Notes under the pieces: generated by a model | The model's database searches: none | Seen by the model: the letters and a program-made list of their open reading frames with translations, nothing else | What the model was told of the DNA's origin: nothing | In this document: in pieces, positions 1 through 8,331 of the stretch | Numbering within the stretch: position 1 is the stretch's first letter | How the letters are laid out: each line of letters begins with the position of its first letter | Translations under genes and position numbers: made by a program | Assembly: GCA_003167255.1 (NCBI GenBank) | Contig: PMTR01000169.1 | Location: 21,134-53,523, forward strand | Origin: Bryobacterales bacterium | Lineage (GTDB): Bacteria > Acidobacteriota > Terriglobia > Bryobacterales > Bryobacteraceae | Direction of reading: 5' to 3' | Length of the DNA stretch: 32,390 nucleotides

Positions 1-30
1 ATCCGCTCATTTCGCCACTAATCAAACGAA

Positions 31-735
31 ATGCCCAGAAAAGCCCGAGCCGTCGCGGTCGATGTGCCGCATCATGTCACGCAACGCGGAAACGGTCGCC
101 AGGATGTTTTCTTCTCCGAACGCGATCGACAGGTGTACCTGGACACCTTCTTCGATTATGCAGCGCGCTACAGCTTGCGCGTTTGGGGCTACTGTCTGAT
201 GCGGAATCACGTCCATTTCGTGGCGGTGCCCCAGCATGAACACAGCCTCGCCCGGGTCTTCGGCCGGACGCACAGCGACTTTGCGCGCTATGCCAACCTC
301 GTGCGCCGCAGTTGCGGCCACTTCTGGCAAGCGCGCTTTTATAGCTGTGCGATGGAGGGGCAGCACGCCTGGAATGCCCTGGCCTACGTAGAGCGCAACC
401 CGCTGCGGGCCGGTTTGCTGAACACGCCGCAGGACTACGCCTGGTCGAGCGCCGCGGCGCACTGCCATGATGACGATTTGCAAGGCCGCTTAGAGTTAGC
501 CGAATGGCGCAACAACTTCACGGCCGAGCGATGGCAAGCCGTATTGCGCATGGGCCTGGCCGAAGAAGCCTGGCAGGACCGCCTGCGCGAATCGACGCGG
601 CGTGGAACTCCACTCGGCGGCAACCTGTTTGTGGATCAGTTGAGCCGCATGCTTGGCCGAGACCTGCGAAGTCGCCCGCCGGGTCGCCCGCCGAAGCAAC
701 AGGCGCGCGCAACAACGGCCTTCGTAAAGGGGTAA
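31..735 (+). CDS. REP-associated tyrosine transposase (RAYT, Y1_Tnp family)
   Basis: A 234-residue protein starting MPRKARAVAVDVPHHVTQRG, the usual opening of RAYT proteins. The HUH motif that binds the metal is HVHFV near residue 60. The nucleophile region carries the common YVERNPLRAGL signature near residue 127, whose Tyr should attack single-stranded DNA. Family knowledge: RAYTs are single-copy relatives of IS200/IS605 transposases that act on REP hairpins. The C-terminal ~90 residues are basic. No typical IS ends are visible upstream, since the window starts 30 bases before the ATG. Directly after the stop lie two interleaved inverted repeats and then a 117-bp copy of a neighbouring gene. 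Family confidence is high; whether it is active cannot be seen. Confidence 0.93.
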   Translation: MPRKARAVAVDVPHHVTQRGNGRQDVFFSERDRQVYLDTFFDYAARYSLRVWGYCLMRNHVHFVAVPQHEHSLARVFGRTHSDFARYANLVRRSCGHFWQARFYSCAMEGQHAWNALAYVERNPLRAGLLNTPQDYAWSSAAAHCHDDDLQGRLELAEWRNNFTAERWQAVLRMGLAEEAWQDRLRESTRRGTPLGGNLFVDQLSRMLGRDLRSRPPGRPPKQQARATTAFVKG

Positions 736-761
736 TTTGGTCCCGCGTTTACCCCGGGACC
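729..761. repeat. Interleaved palindromes at the 3' end of the RAYT gene
   Basis: Two inverted repeats interleave. GGGGTAA (729-735) pairs with TTACCCC (749-755), and GGTCCC (739-744) pairs with GGGACC (756-761). The two stems cannot nest, so a single strand could form a pseudoknot-like fold or switch between two hairpins. The first arm contains the RAYT stop codon. The structure is seen directly; a role as the REP substrate of the adjacent RAYT is inferred. Confidence 0.55.
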
Positions 762-870
762 GGAGACTTTCCGTTCACGCCATAGTAGTGGCCCACATCC
801 AGGTTGAGCGCCGTGTAACTGGATGCGGCGAGCGCCTTATCGAAACCGGAGTCGCCGCCCTGTCCGTGGG
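754..870 (-). pseudogene. 117-bp duplicated fragment of the sugar isomerase gene
   Basis: These 117 bases match 1865-1981 without a mismatch, in the same orientation, 1,111 bp away. In the second location they encode roughly residues 219-258 of the xylose-isomerase-like protein (1590-2636, minus strand). The fragment has no start and is not an independent gene. The match begins inside the RAYT-associated palindrome and ends a few bases before a REP-like motif (873-899). A transcript reading on from the RAYT gene would carry a perfect antisense copy of this part of the isomerase mRNA. That it is a recent duplication is inferred from the perfect identity; an assembly artefact remains possible. 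Confidence 0.9.
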
Positions 871-872
871 GG

Positions 873-899
873 AAAGGGGTCAGACGCACTTTTCCTTAC
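873..899 (+). repeat. REP-like motif, copy 1 of 2
   Basis: The motif AAAGGGGTCAGACGCA followed by CTTTTCCTTAC recurs at 10714-10738 with a one-base length difference. Both copies sit in non-coding DNA next to TA genes. It resembles dispersed non-coding repeats common in this type of genome. Confidence 0.55.
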
Positions 900-921
900 G
901 AGCTACCCTCGCCCAGTAAGG

Positions 922-1206
922 TCAGTAGGTGTCCTCTCTGCCCAGGGCGCATGCTTTGAGGAAGATCGTCTGCCCGTCAATGTCGTAAATGAACCGGAAC
1001 CGGCGCATCCTGATCCGGTATTGCCCATCCCCCGCACGAATCCCCTCCAGCTTCTTGATGGGATACCGGCGGGTCCGGTTATAGGGATCTCCACCGAGCA
1101 TCGCGAGGATTCGCTCGTACTCGTCGCGGATCTGCGGATGTGCCCGCGCCAGCTTCTTCGGCGCGCGCTCGAAGTGTGTGGTCGCTTGGACATCGAATTG
1201 GTTCAT
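922..1206 (-). CDS. RelE/ParE-family toxin
   Basis: A 94-residue basic protein with the compact ParE/RelE fold pattern: a helical N-terminal half (residues about 8-37), then strands ending in the typical YRIRMRRFRFIYDIDGQTI run near residues 62-80. The start ATG overlaps the antitoxin stop as ATGA (1203-1206), the usual arrangement for an antitoxin-first operon. Family knowledge: such toxins are ribosome-dependent RNases (RelE) or gyrase poisons (ParE); which one applies here cannot be decided. The length is normal for the family and the gene appears intact. Confidence 0.88.
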   Translation of the reverse strand: MNQFDVQATTHFERAPKKLARAHPQIRDEYERILAMLGGDPYNRTRRYPIKKLEGIRAGDGQYRIRMRRFRFIYDIDGQTIFLKACALGREDTY

Positions 1207-1496
1207 CGCTTTGCGGAACGCTTTGCCTTAGCTGCCCTGGTAGCCCGCAGCTCGGCGAGCAGGTCACCGGCGGGTCGGGTCCGGCCGGCCGCTATGTCCG
1301 CATTGCTTTTTTCGATCTGCGCGCGAATCGCGGGATCGCGCGCTTCGAGATAGTCCTCCAGCTCGTCGGCGTTCATAATACCCGCGATAGGGATGCCGTC
1401 TTTTTCGAGAATGAAGTACTCCTTGTTCAGGTGTACGCGCTTCACCACCTGGCCCAGGTTTATGCGAGCTTCGGTTATGGGCAGACGGTGCAGCAT
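1203..1496 (-). CDS. Phd/YefM-type antitoxin
   Basis: A 97-residue protein from ATG at 1494-1496. The N-terminal MLHRLPITEARINLGQVVKR is the DNA-binding part of Phd/YefM antitoxins, and the C-terminal half is charged and Ala-rich, as expected for a toxin-wrapping tail. Its stop overlaps the toxin start by four bases. An in-frame GTG 39 bases upstream, with AAGG about 10 bases before it, would add 13 residues; the ATG is chosen because homologous antitoxins begin close to this motif. A TTGATT-GACC-TTGATT direct repeat just upstream, around 1521-1536, is a possible operator. Confidence 0.87.
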   Translation of the reverse strand: MLHRLPITEARINLGQVVKRVHLNKEYFILEKDGIPIAGIMNADELEDYLEARDPAIRAQIEKSNADIAAGRTRPAGDLLAELRATRAAKAKRSAKR

Positions 1497-1589
1497 AGTT
1501 GTGTTTCGTTTGATCACTATTGATTGACCTTGATTAAAGTATAGGGCCTGTGGCCCGGCCGGGGCCACTCGTCCCGGCCGCTCCCCGTG

Positions 1590-2636
1590 TTACGACAACG
1601 CATCTTTGCAGAACTGGACGCACTTCTTGACTTCGGTCAGCACGTCCGACCCCGTCGGCGTGTCATACTCGTACTCGATACTGCCGGGGAAATTGTACTT
1701 CTGCGTCTTCATTAACTGCAGAATCTCCTTCAGCGGAGTTTCCCCCTGCCCCCACGGCATGTTCGGCCCGCCCCCACGCGGGCCGCTGTTTTCGGCGGCG
1801 CTGCTCGGCCCCTTGCGGTCTTTCAAGTGCAGGCTCGCGATCCGGTCGTGGTGCTTCTCGATTACCGGGACCGGAGACTTTCCGTTCACGCCATAGTAGT
1901 GGCCCACATCCAGGTTGAGCGCCGTGTAACTGGATGCGGCGAGCGCCTTATCGAAACCGGAGTCGCCGCCCTGTCCGTGGGTGTGGAACGCAATCCGCAG
2001 TTTGCGTTTAGCGGCATACTCCGCCACGCGTTGCAGCAGGGCGTCGTCCGTGGGCAGTTCCATGGTGATGTGGTTGGCGCCCAGAGTTTCTCCCACGTTC
2101 CAGATGTACTCGTATTCCTGGTCGGACATGGCCATGGTGGGCGGCAGTTTGAAGGCGTAGATCATGACGCCGGCATCCTCGTACATTTTGCGGAAGGCTT
2201 TGTACTTATCCATGGACACCGACAGGCGCGCCTGCTTCACTTCTTGCGCGGCCTTTTGCTGTGCCGCCTGCTGCTCCGGAGTCAAGGGCGCGCGGCCCCG
2301 CCCCTGTCCCCGGCCGCCGGGAGCACCACCCGGAGCGCCTCCGGGAGGACCGCCTGGTCCACGTCCCGGCCCGCCAGGCCCTCCTCCGCGTCCAGCCTGC
2401 CCCGGAATGCCGGCATAGCTCTCGGCCGCGTTACTCATCAGCTCGATGGCGCTGATCCCGCAATCGAGGCAATACCTGAGGGTATCTTCCGCGGTGCCCG
2501 GCAGCGCGCGGAAACTGTAGGTGATGGCGCCGATCTGAACCCCGCCGAAAATCGAATTCGGCTTGGCCGCCATCAGTTTGGCCGCCGTCCCCGCGGCCAG
2601 CGCAATCTTTCCAAGATCCCGTCTCGTATAGAGCAT
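1590..2636 (-). CDS. Exported xylose-isomerase-like TIM-barrel protein (sugar phosphate isomerase/epimerase family)
   Basis: A 348-residue protein beginning MLYTRRDLGKIALAAGTAAK, a Tat-like leader (twin Arg then hydrophobic run). The rest fits the AP-endonuclease-2/xylose-isomerase-like barrel: GAITYSFR near 37, ITMELPTDD near 190, FHTHG near 217, LDVGHY near 243, SLHLKDRKG near 270, IEYEYD near 320. His, Asp and Glu at these strand ends usually bind a divalent metal. An unusual Gly/Pro/Arg-rich stretch occupies about residues 81-116, followed by a Gln/Ala-rich helix. AAGGAGAT lies just before the ATG, a strong ribosome site. The next gene upstream in the same direction is an oxidoreductase ending 75 bases away. 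The exact substrate is unknown; keto-sugar or inositol-type chemistry is plausible. Confidence 0.85.
   Translation of the reverse strand: MLYTRRDLGKIALAAGTAAKLMAAKPNSIFGGVQIGAITYSFRALPGTAEDTLRYCLDCGISAIELMSNAAESYAGIPGQAGRGGGPGGPGRGPGGPPGGAPGGAPGGRGQGRGRAPLTPEQQAAQQKAAQEVKQARLSVSMDKYKAFRKMYEDAGVMIYAFKLPPTMAMSDQEYEYIWNVGETLGANHITMELPTDDALLQRVAEYAAKRKLRIAFHTHGQGGDSGFDKALAASSYTALNLDVGHYYGVNGKSPVPVIEKHHDRIASLHLKDRKGPSSAAENSGPRGGGPNMPWGQGETPLKEILQLMKTQKYNFPGSIEYEYDTPTGSDVLTEVKKCVQFCKDALS
1865..1981. repeat. Source copy of the 117-bp duplication
   Basis: This part of the isomerase gene is identical to 754-870. Here it lies in an intact reading frame, so this is taken as the donor and the copy near the RAYT as the derived one. 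Confidence 0.9.
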
Positions 2637-2711
2637 ACGATCTCCTTAAATAACTCAGAATTCCCAGAGTGCCGGCTCGCGCCACCTTGCGCGCGGCCGG
2701 CCCGCGGCCAG

Positions 2712-4346
2712 CTACAGCTTCACTTCCCACCCTTTTCGGAAGGCAGGCTTGATCCACCTGGTCGCGTCTTTATTGTTCGTGAATTCCATCTTGGCGTTGT
2801 CCCACATCAGCTTGCCGTCGTAGTGGGTGGCTACCGCCCCCAGCACAAGCCACTCCGTGTAAGGGCCGGCGATGCTGAAGTTGGAGCAGGCGGGTGTGCC
2901 GCCTTTGCAGGCGCGCACCCAATCCCGGCAATGCGCCCCGTGGTTGTCGCCCGTGGTAGCGCCGGGGGAGCGTTGCAGATAGGCGTTCGGCAGTTTGTAA
3001 TCCGCCCAGCGTGAACCCGGCAGGAGCCCAACTCCTTCGCCGCGCCCGCTGGTGCCCATGTAGCCTTTCGATCCGACGAAGATGCAGTTGTAGCCGGTGC
3101 CTTGCGGACCACCCTGACCGCGGCCGCCGCCACGACCGCGTCCCCCCGGCGCCGCCCCAGCCGGAGGTTCAGCCCCGCCGCCCGTTGCGCCCGCGCGTGC
3201 ACCTGCACCGCCGGCAGCGCCCGCACGCCCGCCGCCCATTCCGCCGCGTCCCATCGGTCCCACTTGCGGACCCTGACCCTGGATCTTGCGTGCGTCTTCC
3301 ATGGTCATTCCCGGCGGCAGGTACGCGTCGCCCTGAACGGAGTCGGTCCAGTATACGGTGACCGGCGGGAGATTCCCACGCGCCCCGAACTCGTACTTCA
3401 CAGCGTTCTTCAGCGGATACGTGAACGGGCTGGTGCCTTCCCGTTTGACGCACTCGACGCTGATCAGGCTTTCCGGGCTCAGTTCCAGCGCCCAGTTTGC
3501 GGGCCCCAGGATGTGTACGCCCCAGTCGCCGAACAGGCCGCTGCCGAAATCGCAAAAGCCACGCCAATTGAACGGCATGTAGAAGCCGAACTGTGAGTCC
3601 ATCCCTCCCCGGCCGCCGGCGGCGGCATAAGCGCGGTAGTCGTCGTCCCCTACCGTATATGGCCGCGCCGCGGCGCCGCCCAGCCACAGGTCCCAATCGA
3701 GCGTATCGGGAACCGCCGTGGCGCCGGGAATCTTCTGCATGCCCTGCGGCCAACCGGGATTGCCGTGCCAGGCGTGGACCTCGCGCACTTCGCCGATTTC
3801 GCCCGACCAGAAGATCTCGCAGGCCACGCGCGTGGCGTCGTGGGAGTAACCCTGGTTGCCCATCTGCGTGGCCACCTTGTACTTCTCCCCCGCCAGCGTC
3901 AGCAGCCGCGCCTCCCATGGGGTCCGCGTCAGCGGCTTCTCCACGTACACGTGCTTGCCAAGCTGCATGCAGGCCAGCGCCGCGGTGGCGTGCATGTGGT
4001 CGGGCGTGCCGATCACCACGGCGTCGATCTCCTTGCCCTGCTTGTCGAGCATCTGCCGGTAGTCTTTGTACTTCGTGGCATTCGGGCGGCGCTCGAAACC
4101 CTGTGAACCGCGCTCCCAATCGACATCGGCCAGCGCCACCACATTCTCGACGTCCGCCTCGGCGGCTCGCAGGTCCATGAACGGTTGCCCGCCCGCGCCA
4201 ATAGCCGCCAGGTTCAGTTTCTCGTTGGGAGACTTGTAGCCAAGCGCCTTGAGCGACTGTGAGCTGCCGAATCCCCCGCGCGGGACGGCGCCCGCAAGCA
4301 GTGTTCCATAGAAGAAGTACCGTCGTGAAAACCGGTTGTCGGACAT
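2712..4346 (-). CDS. Tat-exported Gfo/Idh/MocA-family oxidoreductase with Gly-rich insert
   Basis: A 544-residue protein with a twin-Arg leader (FSRRYFFYGTLLAGA). The Rossmann motif is AAIGAGGQ near residues 48-54, and the catalytic-lysine motif YVEKPLTR is near 134-141. Family knowledge: these enzymes use bound NAD(P)(H) to oxidise or reduce sugar hydroxyls. A low-complexity Gly/Ala/Arg insert covers about residues 362-417. The C-terminal block PACSNFSIAGPYTEWLVLG is shared with the protein at 18985-20487, so the two are paralogues. AAGGGAG about 6 bases before the ATG supports this start. It reads toward the isomerase 75 bases downstream, likely as one operon. Cofactor loading before Tat export is expected from other family members. 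Confidence 0.9.
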   Translation of the reverse strand: MSDNRFSRRYFFYGTLLAGAVPRGGFGSSQSLKALGYKSPNEKLNLAAIGAGGQPFMDLRAAEADVENVVALADVDWERGSQGFERRPNATKYKDYRQMLDKQGKEIDAVVIGTPDHMHATAALACMQLGKHVYVEKPLTRTPWEARLLTLAGEKYKVATQMGNQGYSHDATRVACEIFWSGEIGEVREVHAWHGNPGWPQGMQKIPGATAVPDTLDWDLWLGGAAARPYTVGDDDYRAYAAAGGRGGMDSQFGFYMPFNWRGFCDFGSGLFGDWGVHILGPANWALELSPESLISVECVKREGTSPFTYPLKNAVKYEFGARGNLPPVTVYWTDSVQGDAYLPPGMTMEDARKIQGQGPQVGPMGRGGMGGGRAGAAGGAGARAGATGGGAEPPAGAAPGGRGRGGGRGQGGPQGTGYNCIFVGSKGYMGTSGRGEGVGLLPGSRWADYKLPNAYLQRSPGATTGDNHGAHCRDWVRACKGGTPACSNFSIAGPYTEWLVLGAVATHYDGKLMWDNAKMEFTNNKDATRWIKPAFRKGWEVKL

Positions 4347-4416
4347 TGTGCTCCCTTGCCTTTCCGTTCACGTATATGGTGCCGCCCAGGCCGCCTGGGC
4401 AGCCGCAATTGAACGT

Positions 4417-4710
4417 CTAGTCTAAATCAAAGCATAGCCTCGCGGAAGACGCTGACGGTCTCTGGGTGTGGGACACGAATGAACCGGAACTGAAAACCGG
4501 ACGAAAACCGGAAACCCCAAAACCGGGACAGTCCCCGGTTTTCCTGATGGGTTTTTTCCTGGCGGCTTTCCGCGCGCCCTTCCTACCCCTAGTGGCGTTC
4601 TTCTTGGTGCTGGCCTTGCTGGTAGCGGGAGCCGGCTTCAGCGCAACCGGGGCGCCCCTTTCCGCAACGGCGGCGGCTTGTATCGCGACGGTGGTTTCGG
4701 TAGTGTTCAT
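4417..4710 (-). CDS. Small Lys/Ala-rich protein, C-terminus probably replaced by a REP-like repeat
   Basis: The start MNTTETTVAIQAAAVAERG has AAGGA 7 bases upstream, and the first ~55 residues become rich in Lys, Arg and Ala (KKNATRGRKGARKAARKKP), like nucleic-acid-binding tails. The last ~40 residues are encoded by a low-complexity palindromic repeat (hairpin 4519-4542 and flanking AAAACCGG copies) and do not look like a folded domain. The gene is therefore probably a truncated remnant. No specific family is recognised; DUF3489-type N-termini look broadly similar. Confidence 0.5.
   Translation of the reverse strand: MNTTETTVAIQAAAVAERGAPVALKPAPATSKASTKKNATRGRKGARKAARKKPIRKTGDCPGFGVSGFRPVFSSGSFVSHTQRPSASSARLCFDLD
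4490..4542. repeat. AAAACCGG-rich hairpin repeat
   Basis: The stretch holds several GAAAACCGG-type copies, then AAAACCGGGAC (4519-4529) facing GTCCCCGGTTTT (4531-4542), a hairpin with a single bulged C. It lies inside the 3' part of the small Lys/Ala-rich gene and seems to supply its stop-proximal codons. It looks REP-like, and could also act as a transcription terminator on either strand. Confidence 0.55.
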
Positions 4711-4825
4711 CGGGTTCCTTTTCTGTGCGGCGTGTTGCCGCACCACATGAATCACTCGGCTACTACCGAAAGGCAAGCGCAGGCGCCGAGCTTGCATTCA
4801 GTGCCAAAATGAAGTGAGGCCGCCC

Positions 4826-5845
4826 ATGTATTGTCCGTCGTGCCGAAAGGATGCTCAGGCAGGCGCCAAGTTCTGTTGGAACTGCGGTAAACGTATTATC
4901 GATCCTGAGCTCACTCATGAAAGGCCTGCAAGTCGGAGAGACTTGCCAACTAAAGCAGAAACCTATACGAGCGCCGCATCGCCCGGTGATTCAGCTCAAG
5001 CCAATTCTGGTGATCACGATACTGACGGTCGGTTGGGGCCGGATTGTCGCAATCTGGAGCAGCTCGCGGCTTGGGGTGACCCACACGCCCAGTTTGAGCT
5101 TGGGAGACGGTACGAATCTGGAGAAGGGCTTCCACAGGACTGCCGAAAGGCCAGGGAGTGGTACGAGCAATCGGCCAACCAGGGAACTCCAGAAGCTCAA
5201 GTCGCACTCGGCAAAATGTACGAAAACGGTCGCGCTGTAGCACCCGACCCGCAAATCGCCCTGCGGTGGTATTTGAAAGCCGCTGGACAAGGCTATCCAG
5301 GAGCTCGGCTGCTTTACGACAACCTCGACGCGAAAGAAGGCCGCGCCTCTGCCCAGTTCGCGATGGGTCTGAGGTGTGAGGACGGGCGGGACGTCGGCGA
5401 GAACTTGGCTGATGCTGCGGAGTGGTACCAACTGGCAGCAGTGCAGGGGTATACATCAGCGCAACTTCGGTTGGCCTTGATGTATCGCTTTGGCCAAGGT
5501 GTACACAGCGATGTTGGTGAAGCGATCCGATGGCTAACTTGTGCGGCTGAGGCTGAGGATCAGCGTGCGCAATATGCTATCGGCAATTTGTATGAGACGG
5601 AGGAAAGCGTCTGTGACCCCGCTGTGGCGTTTCGGTGGTATCGACGTTCAGCTACCCACGGCCACAAAAATGCGGCGCGTCGCTTGGCACATATGTTCGC
5701 GCACGGAATTGGCGTAGCGCAGGACACCCAAGAAGCAGCCAAATGGCAGGCCCTCGCGGAACAGCGCTCAGCCGTTGAATTGGATCCGTACGGCGGTACG
5801 GATGAGAACTGGCACGGCAATCCAGGCTGGGGTGGTGGCCGTTAG
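4826..5845 (+). CDS. Zinc-ribbon Sel1-repeat (SLR) protein
   Basis: A 339-residue protein. An N-terminal zinc ribbon has Cys at 3, 6, 17 and 20 (CPSC and CWNC). A polar linker (~21-75) leads to about six Sel1-like helical repeats (~80-315) with the AQFELGRRYESGEG and A..WY..AA.QG patterns. The ATG at 4826 is preferred over GTG at 4814 because GAGG sits 6 bases before it and the ribbon starts at residue 3. Family knowledge: SLR proteins are protein-protein interaction scaffolds. There is no signal peptide or membrane segment, so it is probably cytoplasmic. The function and partner are unknown. Confidence 0.85.
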   Translation: MYCPSCRKDAQAGAKFCWNCGKRIIDPELTHERPASRRDLPTKAETYTSAASPGDSAQANSGDHDTDGRLGPDCRNLEQLAAWGDPHAQFELGRRYESGEGLPQDCRKAREWYEQSANQGTPEAQVALGKMYENGRAVAPDPQIALRWYLKAAGQGYPGARLLYDNLDAKEGRASAQFAMGLRCEDGRDVGENLADAAEWYQLAAVQGYTSAQLRLALMYRFGQGVHSDVGEAIRWLTCAAEAEDQRAQYAIGNLYETEESVCDPAVAFRWYRRSATHGHKNAARRLAHMFAHGIGVAQDTQEAAKWQALAEQRSAVELDPYGGTDENWHGNPGWGGGR

Positions 5846-5979
5846 AGCCGAAGCATTACCTCCCGGCTCATACCGGTTTTGACAGCAAGCGGTTCGCAGA
5901 CAATTCTGGACCGGGTTATGGCATGCTTGGTCGCAGGAGTGGTCGCACACGGCAAGGAGTCTGCGGCCAACTCCGCTCG

Positions 5980-6792
5980 TTATTGCCCTTCGTTGAACAG
6001 CGCTTCGCTGATGTCCACCCTTGGCAGGTTTCCTCCAACCATCTCGTGGAGGGTAACAGTCAACTCGGTATATTGACCACGCTCGCTTTCGGTTGGCTCT
6101 ATTTCCGTAAAGTCGAGTTGCCGACCGGCCTGATAGAACCATGCCTTTTGCAGAAACTTCCGAGTCTCTGAATCCCAGTCTTGGCCCAAGGTAAAGCGGA
6201 GAAGATAACTTCCGGCTCCGATTCCGTTAATCTCTTTTTCCTCGTGCGCCCTGATGTATAACATCCATATAAGTCTCCGCGGAGCAGCAGACGTCACTAG
6301 CTTAACCGCCGAATCCAGATCACTCCCATTCTGGATTTTTAGGACACCGTGTCCCCCAGTTGCGCGTGGCTTCATGATCCATGTGCCGGTGGGCAAACCC
6401 ACGGCTACACGCGCGGGAGCCTGCTCAGGCTCCGCCGGAACGATGGGGGTCGATGGCGATGATGTTGGTGCGCGGTCAGTGCTCTTATCCTCTGTAATCG
6501 GTTCGCGGTTTGGAGGTCTTACCATTAGCCACGTGAGGACGCCGGCGAGCACCACCAAGCCAACGATGGCGGCAGGGACGACTCCTGTCAGTCGTCGCAG
6601 CCCTTCCACAGGGGCGAAGATGGGAGTTGACGGAGGGGCCGCCGGAGGCGACGGGTAAGGAGGTTGGGTTGGTAGACCTGTGGCGCCGGCATGAATAGTC
6701 ATAATCCGCCCGCATTTCCTGCACATGATCTTGCGCCCAATGTGCTGCTCGTCAGCATGATACTCTTCGCCGCAACAGCGTAGGGTTATCAC
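5980..6792 (-). CDS. Zinc-ribbon membrane-anchored protein of unknown function
   Basis: About 270 residues from GTG at 6790-6792 (GGGG six bases upstream); a further GTG at 6828 would add 12 residues. Order of parts: zinc-ribbon-like head with Cys at 6, 7, 24 and 27; a Pro-rich linker; one transmembrane helix about 71-91 (PAAIVGLVVLAGVLTWLMV); a Pro/Ser/Thr-rich spacer; then a C-terminal beta-rich domain (about 137-258) with GVLKIQNGSDLDSAVKLV and FTLGQDWDSET. That tail pattern occurs with zinc ribbons in other bacterial proteins of no known role. It converges with the Sel1 gene, leaving 134 bases between their stops, and shares the zinc-ribbon theme. Confidence 0.7.
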   Translation of the reverse strand: MITLRCCGEEYHADEQHIGRKIMCRKCGRIMTIHAGATGLPTQPPYPSPPAAPPSTPIFAPVEGLRRLTGVVPAAIVGLVVLAGVLTWLMVRPPNREPITEDKSTDRAPTSSPSTPIVPAEPEQAPARVAVGLPTGTWIMKPRATGGHGVLKIQNGSDLDSAVKLVTSAAPRRLIWMLYIRAHEEKEINGIGAGSYLLRFTLGQDWDSETRKFLQKAWFYQAGRQLDFTEIEPTESERGQYTELTVTLHEMVGGNLPRVDISEALFNEGQ

Positions 6793-7011
6793 GGTAAGCC
6801 CCGCCTTTCCCGACGCAAATTCTAGCACCCAGCATTGCGCAATTGCGGCATGCGGAAACGAGCTCCGTGCACGGATTTTCAGAACTCAATAACTGTTAAC
6901 CTCGAATAGTCTGGAAAGCTTCGGCCCACTTATGCGAAGCTTTCTTGGGCCGGATACACCTGATCCGGCATCGCAGGGAACGTCGCGGGCGGAAGTACGA
7001 GGTTCCGGCGG

Positions 7012-7878
7012 CTATTTGGAGGCGGATTGTGAAGCAGCCTTCGCCAGAACCTCCGCCACTACCTCTGCATTGATGGCGGCCTGGTTCCTTCCCCACGCTG
7101 TTTCTGTTTCGAAATAGCGGATCAGCGCCTGCGCCTTCTCTGGGACGGTTGAGATGACTCTGTGCCGCGGGTCGAGCGGTTGGCGTGGCGGAACCCTCCC
7201 CTCGAACAGCCCGTGCAGAAGATTGTTTTGCGCTTCTACGGTGAGATCGTTAATGTAGCACCCCATTTCATCCACGGCCGCCTTGTACTGCTCAGTCAAA
7301 CGTTTCAGAGCAGAGAACACTTCTGGAGAGGGCGGCGGATGAATGATTGTGGGCTTGCCGGTCTCACCCGGCGGCGGGTCCATAGGAAGAATTTGTAGAA
7401 GAGCCGCAAACAGTGGTGGAAAAGACTGCCTGACGTCGTAAGCGGCGGCGTTCAGAGCAACCTGAAAGACGTTCAGGCCGGGAAATGCGATTGACCAACA
7501 TTCAAATTCCACTATCAGCTCTGCCAAGTGGCCTGCGGCTTTGAAATGCAGGTCGGAGAAAGCGGGCGCACGCTGTTGCATGGGTGACGGCCGGCGTCCT
7601 GCGGAGTGTTCCCGCTGGAAGTTCTCTACGGCAGGGAGAATCCCGAACGCGTACATCGAGGCTGCGATATTTGCGTCTGAAAGTGTGCGAATCCGCTGGA
7701 CGAGAGTCTCATAGATGCGGAGCTTTAGAGCCTCTCGGGCGTTTTCGCGCTGTAGCGCCAATGAATTCTTGTGCTGCTTGCGCAACTGCCAGACAACCGT
7801 ACCGGCAGCCGCGATGAGGCCAAGGACCTTCAGGCCGTCGCCGATCAGTTCGGTCGCATTCGCCTGAAGCCAGTTCAT
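7012..7878 (-). CDS. Hypothetical single-pass membrane protein
   Basis: A 288-residue protein from ATG at 7876-7878 (MNWLQANATELIGDGL). A single hydrophobic helix lies near residues 11-32, followed by a basic, probably coiled segment (LRKQHKNSLALQRENAREALKLR) and a helical cytoplasmic body. The longer possible reading frame to 8016 adds 46 residues that look non-coding and is not used. No clear ribosome site is visible. No family is recognised; the plan, with N-terminal anchor and long helices, recalls membrane-anchored accessory proteins, but no function is claimed. Confidence 0.65.
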   Translation of the reverse strand: MNWLQANATELIGDGLKVLGLIAAAGTVVWQLRKQHKNSLALQRENAREALKLRIYETLVQRIRTLSDANIAASMYAFGILPAVENFQREHSAGRRPSPMQQRAPAFSDLHFKAAGHLAELIVEFECWSIAFPGLNVFQVALNAAAYDVRQSFPPLFAALLQILPMDPPPGETGKPTIIHPPPSPEVFSALKRLTEQYKAAVDEMGCYINDLTVEAQNNLLHGLFEGRVPPRQPLDPRHRVISTVPEKAQALIRYFETETAWGRNQAAINAEVVAEVLAKAASQSASK

Positions 7879-8016
7879 ATGAGGCTGACCGGCCGTTTCA
7901 TGTCTTGATGATAGCCCTCTAAATCGGGCAGGGCAATTTGACCTCGCCCAAATGTTCGGTCGGTAGCATTTGTCGAAATCGCCCAGCAAAGGGGAAAGAT
8001 CCCCATCGAATACCAC

Positions 8017-8331
8017 TTATGACGGAGAGACGACCACAGTTGGGCCGTACTTCTTCAACACTTCCTGAAGTTGCTTTCGCTCAGAGATCGCCATCTGGAA
8101 AATCATTTCTGCGCATCCTAGCCCTTGGATTTCCTCGAATGGAGTGCGCGTACTCTCATCGAACGTTCGCAGAAACATCAGATCCACTTCTTTGCAGTCC
8201 GACACAGCGCGTCGGGCCTTTCCTTTGAGGTAGGGAGATTCGAGGGTGGCCTCCAAATCGGCGAGGACGGCCACTTCCTTCGCAATCCTATCCCGCAACT
8301 CGCGGACGCGTTCCTGGGACTCCTCCAACAT
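8017..8331 (-). CDS. Small hypothetical coiled-coil protein
   Basis: A 104-residue acidic/helical protein from ATG at 8329-8331 (MLEESQERVRELRDRIAKEV). The first ~35 residues have heptad spacing of Leu/Val/Ile and are probably a coiled coil. The frame stays open 75 bases further up, but those residues are Pro/Gly-rich and look untranslated. The ribosome site is weak. The gene is between two membrane-protein genes on the same strand, with 78 bases to the one upstream and 138 to the one downstream. No family recognised. Confidence 0.5.
   Translation of the reverse strand: MLEESQERVRELRDRIAKEVAVLADLEATLESPYLKGKARRAVSDCKEVDLMFLRTFDESTRTPFEEIQGLGCAEMIFQMAISERKQLQEVLKKYGPTVVVSPS

Noticed and set aside
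5844-5868. GAGCCG/CGGCTC hairpin after the Sel1 gene as a terminator
   Set aside because: The loop is long and no T tract follows, so support is too weak.
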